64,000 nt of DNA, from positions 25,384,882-25,448,881 of the forward strand of contig JAAONU010000006.1 in the NCBI GenBank assembly GCA_012932295.1, written 5' to 3'. Under the pieces are notes generated by a model. The model made no database searches. It had not been told where the DNA came from and saw only the letters and a list, made by a program, of their open reading frames with translations. Shown in pieces: positions 25,601 to 37,600 of the stretch; position 1 is the stretch's first letter; the number at the start of each line of letters is the position of its first letter. The position numbers were made by a program, and so were the translations under genes. This stretch comes from Cyclina sinensis (lineage: Eukaryota; Mollusca; Bivalvia; Venerida; Veneridae).

Positions 25601-28600
25601 AAGGTCATATTGAATTGCTGGACTGCTTTTATAACTTTGAAACAGATATTTGGAATTTTTAAATAATTTGATAGAAGTGATCACCTTTTACAGATGACAT
25701 CAGAGGTCAAGGTTACAGTAAAACCTTTAAAACCAAGAATGATATCTTATCAGATGTGCATGAGTCAGTTGTATTAACTTAAGGTGAATCTGCTAGTTTT
25801 AGTAGTTTATATACATGTAAAGGCTGTTTTCCCATTTTAACAACCTTAATGGAGTGTCCATATTATTTAGATGCATTTCTGATTTTGTTTTTATTTTACA
25901 GTTGCAATGATCCTTGGTGTTGTTCGATGTCTGACATTTACACCCAGCTGTCTTGTGGGTGGGATATTAGAAGTGTAAGTTTCTCTTTATGCTATATTTT
26001 AGTGTTTTACTCAGTAGTTGATGTTTTTTTTTAAATTTTCTGGGGCTGTCTTAAATATGCTTTGCTTTTGTAACAAATATTCAACTTCATACTGTAAAGT
26101 CAAAAGATAAATAGCAATTTTTTTCTAATGATGCTTAATTAAGGGGGTAGATTTTAAAAACAAGGGGCATACTGAAATGTATTAAGTAAAGGTATAATGA
26201 TTTTTAAAATGTAGATGTCAGATATATGTTCCATAAAAATAATGTGAATCTAATATACATATAATGTGAATCTTTGTACAAAATATGGAAAATTTGCAGC
26301 ACAGTCAGTAACAGTCAGCACAATATTCACTATTTCTTTCAGTGGTCCTGGAATTAAACTGGTCTATCAATGTCTAAGACTGATCGGCAATTTTGATGTC
26401 AAAGTCATAGAATCTGTATATATAAATATAAAACTGTAATGACTGTATCAACATTCCTTTCCCTAATTTTCAGATTAATGGGATTTGTAGCGGTAGTGCT
26501 TGAGGCACCATGTTGTTGCCCATTCCTTGACTTTATAGATAAAATAGGGAAGTTCTCAGAGACTCGGCCATACTGGCAGAAAGGACTTTTATATGTATTG
26601 TAAGTATCTTAAGAAGGACTTATTTGTATTACTTGAAAATGTCAGGTTTAATAGTCATATTTATTGCAAATAATTATGTAAATTGTAAGTATGTTTAAAA
26701 AGTAATACGTCAGGAAGTCATGCTTGACCTAATACTGGTAGTTTTATCACATCATCTAGGGGAAATTCTTTACCTAAGATAACAGTATTTAGAAGGAAAA
26801 GCTTAGAGTCTTGACACAGTGGGAGTTAGCTTATAATTTGTTTATGTCATGAAGAAGTTTTGAGGAGCAGTAAATTATCATATATGAGGAGCAATTGTTT
26901 GCTGTTCTCTGTAAGAAACTGTAACATACCAGATGTCGGGTAGTTTGGTAGAAGGGTTTGTTGTGCCATTTGAAATCAGAGAGAAGTAACAGGAGTTTTT
27001 AATTTTGTGGTGTTTTGTCACCTGCCTACAAAATCAAGCCACTTTATAGAGGAGAAAATTATTTAATTTAGAAATTAATCTAAGGTGTACAACTTCAAAG
27101 TGCAGAGCATAGAAATTAAATCAAGGTGTAGAGCATAAAAATAAAGTCAAGGTGCACAGCATAAAAAATTAAGTTAAGGTGGGCAGCATAAAAATTAAAT
27201 CAAGGTGCACAGCATAAAAAATTAAGTCAAGGTGGGCAGCATAAAAATTAAGTCAAGGTGGGCAGCATAAAAATTAAGTCAAGGTGGGCAGCATAAAAAT
27301 AAAGTCAAGGTGGGCAGCATAAAAATTAAGTCAAGGTGGGCAGCATAAAAATTAAGTCAAGGTGGGCAGCATAAAAATAAAGTCAAGGTGCACAGCATAA
27401 AAAATTAAGTTAAGGTGCACAGCATAAAAATTAAATCAAGGTGCACAGCATAAAAAATTAAGTTAAGGTGCACAGCATAAAAATTAAGTTAAGGTGGGCA
27501 GCATAAAAATTAAGTCAAGGTGGGCAGCATAAAAATTAAGTCAAGGTGGGCAGCATAAAAATTAAGTCAAGGTGGGCAGCATAAAAATAAAGTCAAGGTG
27601 GGCAGCATAAAAATTAAGTCAAGGTGGGCAGCATAAAAATAAAGTCAAGGTGCACAGCATAAAAATTAAGTCAAGGTGGGCAGCATAAAAATTAAGTCAA
27701 GGTGGGCAGCATAAAAATTAAGTCAAGGTGGGCAGCATAAAAATTAAGTCAAGGTGGGCAGCATAAAAATAAAGTCAAGGTGGGCAGCATAAAAATTAAG
27801 TCAAGGTGCACAGCATAAAAATTAAGTCAAGGTGGGCAGCATAAAAATTAAGTCAAGGTGCACAGCATAAAAATTAAGTCAAGGTGCACAGCATAAAAAT
27901 TAAGTCAAGGTGGGCAGCATAAAAATTAAGTCAAGGTGGGCAGCATAAAAATTAAGTCAAGGTGGGCAGCATAAAAATAAAGTCAAGGTGCACAGCATAA
28001 AAATTAAGTCAAGGTGGGCAGCATAAAAATTAAATCAAGGTGCACAGCATAAAAAATTAAGTTAAGGTGCACAGCATAAAAATTAAGTCAAGGTGCACAG
28101 CATAAAAAATTAAGTTAAGGTGCACAGCATAAAAATTAAGTTAAGGTGCACAGCATAAAAATTAAGTTAAGGTGCACAGCATAAAAATTAAGTTAAGGTG
28201 CACAGCAAAAAAAATTAAGTTAAGGTGCACAGCATAAAAATTAAGTTAAGGTGCACAGCAAAAAAAATTAAGTTAAGGTGCACAGCATAAAAATTAAGTT
28301 AAGGTGCACAGCAAAAAAAATTAAGTCAAGGTGCTCAGCACAACAATTAAGTCAAGGTGCACAGCATAAAAATTAAGTCAAGGTGCACAGCATAAAAATT
28401 AAGTCGAGGTGCACAGCATAAAAATTAAGTCAAGGTGCACAGCATAAAAATTAAGTCAAGGTGCACAGCATAAAAATTAAGTCGAGGTGCACAGCATATG
28501 AAGTTGAGGTGCACAGCATAAAAATTAAGTCAAGGTGGGCAGCATAGTAATTAAGTAAAGGTGGGCAGCATAAAAATTAAGTCAAGGTGCACAGCATAAA

Positions 28601-31600
28601 AATTAAGTCTAAGTGCACAGCATAGAAATTAAGTCAAGGTGCACAGCATAAAAATTAAGTCAAGGTGCACAGCATAAAAATTAAGTTAAGGTGCAGAGCA
28701 TAGAAATTAAGTCATGGTGCACAGCATAAAAATTAAGTCAAGGTGCAGAGAGAGCATAGAAATTAAGTCAAGGTGCACAGCAATAAAAAAATTAAGTCAA
28801 GGTGCACAGCATAAAAATTAAGTCAAGGTGCAAAGCATAGTAACTAAGTAAAGGTGGGCAGCATAACAATTAAGTCAAGGTGCAAAGCATATTAATTAAG
28901 TAAAGGGGGGCAGCATAGAAATCAAGTCAAGGTGCACAGCATAAAAATTAAGTCGAGGTGCACAGCATATGAAGTTGAGGTGCACAGCATAAAAATTAAG
29001 TCAAGGTGGGCAGCATAGTAATTAAGTAAAGGTGGGCAGCATAAAAATTAAGTCAAGGTGCAAAGCATATTAATTAAGTAAAGGGGGGCAGCATAGAAAT
29101 TAAGTCAAGGTGTAGAGCATAAAAATTAAGTCAAGGTGGGCAGCATAGTAATTAAGTAAAGGTGGGCAGCATAAAAATTAAGTCAAGGTGCAAAGCATAT
29201 TAATTAAGTAAAGGGGGGCAGCATAAAAATTAAGTCAAGGTGCAAAGCATAGAAATTAAGTCAAGGTGCACAGCATAGAAATTAAATCAAGGTGCACAGC
29301 ATTAAAAATTAAGTCAAGGTGCACAGCATAAAAATTAAATCAAGGTGTCCAGCATAGAAATTAAGCCAAGGTGCACAGCATAAAAATTAAATCAAGGTGA
29401 GCAGCATAGAAATTAAGTCAAGGTGCATAGCATAAAAATTAAGTCAAGGTGGGCAGCATAGAAATTAAATCAAGGTGGGCAGCATAGAAATTAAATCAAG
29501 GTCAGCATAGAAATTAAGTCAAGGTGCATAGCATAAAAATTAAGTCAAGGTGGGCAGCATAGAAATTAAATCAAAGTGGGCAGCATAGAAATTAAATTAA
29601 GGTGGGCAGCATAGAAATTAAGTCAAGGTGCATAGCATAAAAATTAAGTCAAGGTGGGCAGCATAGAAATTAAATCAAGGTGGGCAGCATAGAAATAAAG
29701 TCAAGGTGGGCAGCATAGAAATTAAGTCAAGGTGCACAGCATAAAAATTAAATCAAGGTGAGCAGCTTAGAAATTAAGTCAAGGTGGGCAGCATAGAAAT
29801 TAAGTCAAGGTGCATAGCATAAAAATTAAATCAAGGTGGGCAGCATATAAATTAAGTCATGGTAGGCAGCATAAAAATTAAATCAAGGTGGGCAGCATAG
29901 AAATTAAGTAAAGGGGGGCAGCATAGAAATTAAGTCAATGTGCACAGCATAGAAATTATGTCAAGGTGCACAGCATAAAAAAATAAATCGAGGTGGGCAT
30001 CATAGAAATTAAGTCAAGGTGGGCAGCATATAAATTAACTTAAGGTGCACAGCATTTAACAATTAAGTCAAGGTGGGCAGCATAAAAATTATGTCAAGTT
30101 GCACAGCATAAAATTTGAATCAAGGTGGGCATCATAGAAATTAAGTCAAGGTGGGCAGTATAGAAATTAAGTCAAGGTGCACAGCATAGAAAATTAAGTC
30201 AAGGTACACAGCATAGAAAATAAGTCAAGGTGTGCAGCATAGAAATTAAGTCAAGGTTCACAGCATTGAAATTAAGTAAAGGGGGGCAGCATAGAAATTA
30301 AGTCAAGGGGGGCAGCATAGAAATTAGGTTAAGGTGCACAGCATAGAAATTAAGCCAAGGTTCATTTTAATGCAGAAGATTGAAGAAACTAAAACAATGA
30401 TGTAATGGGATGGTTGTAAGTTAAAGGTTCACAACATCATGACTTTGTCTAAGATTTGTTCAATCTGACATTTTTAGCTCACCTGAGCATGCTCATGTGA
30501 GCTTTTAGGATCCTTGATTGTCCGGCGTCCGTCCGTCCGTCCGTCGTCCACAATTCATTCAAACGACATCTCCTCTGAAACCACTGGGCAAAATTTAATG
30601 AAACTTGCCTAGAATGTTCCTTGCATGAAGCTCTACCAAGTTTGTTCAAATGGTTCCGGTTCATTGCATTTCTGGGTCACAGGAGCTAAAAACAGATTTT
30701 ACAAGTTGGATCTTTAAAAATCTTCTTGTCAGAAACCACAATGCCTGGAGCTTTGATTTTTGGTATAAAGCATCATCTAGTGGATCTCTACCAAGTTTGT
30801 TCAAATTATGATCCTGGGGTCAAAAATGGCCCCGCCCCAGGGGTAACTTGTTTTACATAGAGTTATATAGGAAAAACTTTAAAAATCTTCTTGTCAGAAA
30901 CCGTAAGGCATAGAGCTAAGATATTTGGTATAAAGCATCATCTAGTTGACCTCTACCAAGTTTGTTCAAATCATGGCCTCTGGGTCAAAAATGGCCCCGC
31001 CCCAGGGATAACTTGTTTTACATAGAGTTATATAGGAAAAACTTTAAAAATCTTCTTGTCAGAAACTGTAAGGCATAGAGTTTAGATATTTGGTATAAAG
31101 CATCATCTAATGGACCTCTACCAAGTTTGTTCAAATCATGGCCTCTGGGTCAAAAATGGCCCCGCCCCAGGGGTAACTTGTTTTACATAGAGTTATATAG
31201 GAAAAACTTTAAAAATCTTCTTGTCAGAAACTGTAAGGCATAGAGTTTAGATATTTGGTATAAAGCATCATCTAGTGGACCTCTACCAAGTTTGTTCAAA
31301 TCATGGCCTCTGGGTCAAAAATGGCCCCGCCCCAGGGGTAACTTGTTTTACATAGAGTTATATAGGAAAAAATTTAAAAATCTTCTTGTCAGAAACCGTA
31401 AGGCATAGAGCTAAGATATTTGGTATAAAGCATCATCTAGTGGACCTCTACCAAGTTTGTTCAAATCATGGCCTCTGGGTCAAAAATGGCCCCGCCCCAG
31501 GGGTAACTTGTTTTACATAGAGTTATATAGGAAAAACTTTAAAAGTCTTCTTTTCAGAAACCTCAAGGAATAGAGCTTAGATATTTGGTATGTAGCATTG

Positions 31601-34600
31601 TCTAGTGGACTTCTACCAAGTTTATTCAAATTATACCTCTGGGGTCAAATTTTGCCCCACCCTGGGGTCATTGGTTTTACATAGGCTTATATAGGAAAAT
31701 CTTAAAAAATCTTCTTGTCTGAAACCACAAGGCCCTGAGCCTTAAGATTTGGTATGTAGCATTGTCTAGTGGACCTCTACCAAGTTTGTTCCAATTATAC
31801 CCCTGGTGTCAAATTTGGCCCCAACCCGGGGTCATTGGTTTTACATAGGCTTATATAGTGAAAACTTTGAAAATCTTCTTGTAGAAGGAGAAGTAACATT
31901 TTCAGTCCAAATAATCTGGAAATTTGTCAGACAGGTTGTTTCTATGATTTCTAGCTCAAGTTCGAATATATGTCATATGGGTTCAAAAACTAGATCACAG
32001 AGCCCAAAAATAGAAAAACCTTGTTAACACTCTAGAGGTTACATTTTCAGTCCAAATATCCTGGAAATTAGTCAAAAAGGTTGTTTTGATGATTTTTAGC
32101 TCAAGTTCAAAATTGGGTCATCTAGGGTCAAAAACTATGTCACAGAGCCCAAATATGGAAAAACCTTGTTAACACTCTAGAGGTAACATTTTCAGTCCAA
32201 ATATCCTGGAAATTTGTCAGAAAGGTTGTTTCAATGATTTCTAGGTTAAATTTGAATATGTGTCATCTGAAATCAAAAACTAGGTCACAGAGCCCAAAAA
32301 TAGAAAAAAAACTTGTTAACACTCTAGAAGCTACTTTTCAGTCCAAATATTCTCGAAATTTGTTAGAAAAAATGTTTTAATGATTTCTAGCTCAGATTCG
32401 AACAAAGGTCATCTGGGATCAAAAACTAAGTCACAGACCCCAGATATGGAAAAAGGGTGTTAACACGCATTAAGTTAACATTTTCAGTTCAAATAACCTT
32501 GAAATTTTTCAGAAAGATTGTTTTAATGATTTCTAGCTCAGTTTTGAATATGGGTTATGTGGGGTCAAAAACTAGGACACAGGGCCAAAAAGTAGAAAAT
32601 CCTTGTTAATGCTCTAGAGGTTACATTTTCAGTCCAAATGTCCTTGAAATTTGTCAGAAAGGTTGTTTCAATGTTTTCTAGCCCAGATTAGGATATGGGT
32701 CATCTGGGATCAAAAACAAGGTCACAGAGCCCTAAAATGTAAAAACCATTTTAACACTCCAGAGGTTACATTTTCAGTCCAAATATCCTGGAAATTTGTC
32801 AGACAGGTTGTTTTGATGATTTCTAGCTCAAGTACTAATATGGGTCATCTTTGGTCAAAAACTAGGTCACAGAGACCAAATATGGAAAAACCTTGTTAAC
32901 AATCTAGAGTTAAGATTTTAATTCCAAATAACCTGAAAATTTGTCAGAAAAGTTGCTTCTATGATTTCCAGCTCAACTTTGAATATGGGTCATCTGGATT
33001 AAAAAACTAGGTCACAGAGCCTAAATATCGAAAAACTTTGTAAACACTCTAGAGGCTACATTTTCAGTCCAAATGTCCTGGAAATTTGTCAGAAAGGTTG
33101 TTTTGATGGTTTCTAGCTCAGGTTTGGATATGGATCATCTGGGGTCAAAAACTAGGTCACAGAGCCCAAATATGGAAAAACCTTGTTAACACTCTAGAGG
33201 CTACGCTTTCAGTTCAAATAACCTTGAAATTTGTCAGAAAGATTGTTTCAATAATTTCTAGGCCAAGTTTGAATATGGGTCATCTGGGGTCAATTAACCA
33301 GGTCCATAGCAACTTTGTTAAAAGCAGTCATTCAGGTGAGCGATATAGGGCCATCATGGTCCTCTTGTTGAAATTGGTTTAGCCTCAGCTTTGTTAAGAA
33401 GCTCATGAAAAATATAGCAAAACCTGATGTAAAAGTATGTTAATTGGAATATGAATGTGTAGAATTTTAATATTAAAAAGTAGCAGATATACATGTTATG
33501 ATGTACTAAATATTGTAGTTTAAAGATTTTAACCCAACAGATTTAGTACTACCACTCAGTTGCCTCATGTATATTATTGTAGGTCTTTATTCAAATATTG
33601 ACTATTCTTGTTTGTTAACTGTTAATTGATATTTATTTTTCTATTTCAGAATTGCAATATTTCCAGTCATATTTTGTTTTTCTACAACAACTGTATTAGG
33701 CAGTGCCCTTGTTTTTGGCACAGGTGTTTTATATGGAATGATGGCTCTCGGCAAAAAGTAAGTCAGCCATTTCTTTACTCTTTAAGTTATTGCTGGTGTA
33801 AGCATTGAAAAACGATGTTATGTCTGCTATAATAACATGTAATGTGTTGTATATCATTTAATTATAAAAAAACATCTGCACTACACAAAAGATATACAGC
33901 GAATGACGTTGGTGACGTCGCCAAGTAACGACCTCGCTTATGACTAGTAAAATAATAATTGACGTCATCACATTTCTCCCATGTTTCAAAAACTTCTGTC
34001 CCTAAAATGTTTATTTCTTTAAAAGGTTTACATTTGAAATAAATTGTCATTTTAATCAACTATGTAGTCCCGAAACCTCTCTGGCAATCGTCTCTCCCTT
34101 CTTGGCTGCATTCTTCTTTCATTTAAATTTTGTTCTACGGTGTCAATGTCTCTTTCTGGTGTAAGTGTCTGTTCAGCGCCAGTTTGATTGTGATCAGATA
34201 TAGACCCCATGATTCTTCCTCTCCAATCAGACTTGTTTCTAGTGTCTGTTTCATCTGGTATCTTCTTGAATTTTGACGAGTCTCTGTATACAGTCCTGCC
34301 ATCAGTGTGTCTCCTGGCTCCTATCGCTGAACCATTTACCTGGAAAATAATACAATAATTTTCTTCATATGGTGTTGTCCATTTATTTTGTTTAACTTGC
34401 TTAAGCAAAACTTTATCCCCAATTTTAAAATTGTGTGTTTTACATTGTGGATGTCTCAGGTCATTTCTCCATTTTTGTTTATAACACTCATCATTTATGT
34501 TGATATTTCTTTCCATCTTTCTTTGATTTAGTACTGGTCCTTGTGGGTTCTTATAATCTAACTTAGTTCTAACATTTCTTTTCATTAAAGCTTCATATGG

Positions 34601-37600
34601 AGTGTAACCAGTTGCAGGATGGGGAGTTGACCGATATCCCATCAACATCTCTTGAATTGCTATTGGACTTGATTTTCCTTGTGTCCGGGCAATTTGTTCA
34701 GTCTTGTTTAAAATCTTCATGAAACTTTCAGCTTCACCATTGGCTCTTGGATGTTCAGGTGTAATCCTGTGATGCTTAAACCCCATCTCATCAGCAAATT
34801 TTGAGAATTCTATTGAATTAAATGGTGGTCCATTATCAGACTCAAGTCTTTGTGGTATCCCAAAAAATGCAAAGATTTTGCGTAATCTTTCAACTGTAAC
34901 CTTTGCCGATGTTGATATTGTGTGCTCTACCACTGGAAATCGGCTTCTTTTATTAATTACCACAAGGTTGTAATGTCCATCAGGATAAGGTCCTCCAAAA
35001 TCTACTGAAAGTGTATGCCATGCTGTCTCCGGTATTTCAGTTGGTATTACCGGCTCTTGTCTGTGCTCTATTGTTGTGATTTGGCACTCATAACATCTCG
35101 AGATGGCATCTTCAACCATACCATTTAGTAATGGAAACCAGTATTTTGCTCTCAGCATCTGTTTTGTTTTAGTCATACCAAAATGACCCATACTGTGTGC
35201 AGCTTTTATGACTTTAGATTGTAGCACTTCTGGAATAACTATTTGCTACGATTTAAACAGAAGACCATGTGCATAAAACAGTTCATGTTTGACAAGATAA
35301 TATGGTTTGAGTTCTGGTCTTTTTTTATGCTTCTCCCAATCATTTAGTCTCATCCTTAGGATCACATCCTGCAGAAGGTTGTTCTCTGATGTAGCCTTTC
35401 TTATTCTCTCTAGCACTATTCCGTGTTCATTTTCAAGAATTAATTTTATAACTGCCTCTGTGTCATCTGACTCTGTTTCTGGTAAAGGATGTCGTGATAA
35501 ATAATCCAAGGGATCAGCTGCATCTTTCCCAGGCTCATACACCAGTTCAAAATCTACATCTTGCATGTCCATGACCCATTTTTCTATTCTAGGTGGTAAT
35601 TTTGTACAGGTTTTGTTGAACATTGGTATTAATGGTTTGTGTGAAGAAATTATTTTGAACTTTGGAGCTCCCAATAAGTAAATGCGAAACCTATTCTTTG
35701 CCCATTTAACAGCAAGTGCATCTTTCTCTGTTTGACTGTATCGTTTCTCAGTGTCTGTCAAAGATCTACTGATGTAATGTACTGGTTGCAAGCCTTTTGC
35801 AGTTTTCTGAAATAGTCCTGCTGATAGACCTTCATTAAAACTTGCTTCAACACGCACAATGATCTTCTTTCCTGGATCAAAAAATGCCATTGTTTTTTCA
35901 TCCGTTATGCACATTTTTAGCTTCTCAAATGCCATATTTTCATCTGGCCCCCAACTAAACGGAATATCTTGTTTTGTTAGTCTCCGCAAGGGGGCAGTTA
36001 GGACAGCATAGTTTGGTATAAACTTAGATAGAAAACCTATCATGCCAAGAAAACTTCTGACCTCTTCTTTTGAGTTTGGTGGTTTTGCTTCTTTTACAGC
36101 CTTGACTATTCCTTCTGTTGGTTTCAGACCATCTTTAGTAAATTTGTATCCATAAAATTCTATTTCGTTAACTCCAAATTGGCATTTTTCCTTGTTGAAA
36201 GTTACTCCAAATCTCCTTGCTCGTTTGAGCACTGTTTCTAGTGTTTTATTGTGGACTTCTAAAGTCTTTCCTCCAATCAATATGTCATCCCTTTGGTTGA
36301 GGCAATTTGGGATGTCTCCAAATATCCTGTACATGGCTTCATCAAATAAGTCTTGTGATGATTTTGCCCCAAATATAAGTCTTTTTGGTCTCATATTCCC
36401 CCATGGTGTGCTAAAAGTTGCAATGTTCCTTGATTCTGGGTGAAGAACAAGTTGGTGATAACCTTGCTTTAGGTCCATTTTTGAAAAAACTGTGCAGTCG
36501 TGAAATTTGTATACAAAATCTTCGACAACAGGAGCTTTTAAAATTCTGCACCTTTCCATAGATTTGTTTGGTACTCTGAGGTCAACACTTGCTCTTATCA
36601 TATGTGGTTCTAATTTCATTTTATCCATCTGAGAATATCTTGGTTTTGGTTGTACCACCAGTGGTGAACACCATGTCACGGGGTCTCCTGCTTCTACATA
36701 CTCAAAAATATCTTGCTCAACGCATTCATCCAGCCATTTCTTTAAAGGTTCTTGCAAATAATATTTTTTTTGTAATTTCAGCAACAGAGTTGCCCATTTA
36801 TTATCCCCGTCAGTGTGGAAAGTGGGGTCGGGGAGCCATCCACCACTTCCACTTACAAAGCCATTTATACATAATAGCTAAACATGAAGTAAAAAGAATT
36901 TACTAAAGTTTGTTAATGAAAATTAAATTTCAGATGGGGTTTTCCTTTTTTATATATAATTAAGTACATAATTTATATATACGTATATATAAATATTCTT
37001 TAACAGTTTTTGATAAAGTTTTAGCCAAACCAAAATGTCAAGGTTAGCGATCAACTTTTTGTATCTCAGGCATGAAGTTATTAAATATTACGAAAAAATA
37101 ATGACAATATTTAACGACAAAATGTCTGTTAAACCAAATTAAAAAAAAAATAAATAAAACAATATGTTTTTATCTGCATGAATGCTATGTAAAATTAAGA
37201 ATTGTTTTATCTATATTGCACATACATGTATCTATATTTTGAGTTTGCTGAGTGCACATTGTCTTTTACAGTAATCCATTGCTAACATAAGACACATGTA
37301 AGAGGAAAAAAACAGTTCCCTACATTATAATGTTGATTCTATTACGTTTTACAAGTACATTATCACTCAAAAAGCAGTTATTTATTTTCAAGATTGATAG
37401 TTTTAAGAAAAATAAGTAATTAAGATTAGACAGAATTTACTAGTAAAATACCTTCAAAAATAGGCATTGCCAATATATTAATTGAGCAGCAATAGTGCAA
37501 CTTTAAAAACAGATCTATCTAGTACAACCAAGACAAGTTGGATTTTTGAAATTTGTCCACAAAAAAAACAACAAAAAATAAAATGAAAAAAAGAGAAAAA

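Larger units (their letters stand above)
26600..33649 (+). other. Flower intron 3
   Basis: 7.05 kb with donor GTAAGT and acceptor TTTTTCTATTTCAG. About 6.2 kb of it is the 26-bp satellite (27071-30363) and the composite repeat (30472-33372); only the ends are unique sequence. Confidence 0.85.

Noticed and set aside
27071..30363. Repeated short units that could suggest a CRISPR array
   Set aside because: Units are contiguous 26-mers with no unique spacers, there are no cas genes, and the genome is eukaryotic.
31806..32899. Open frames in the composite repeat (31806-32027, 32651-32899)
   Set aside because: They translate the same 145-bp tandem unit by chance and start and stop with unit variants.
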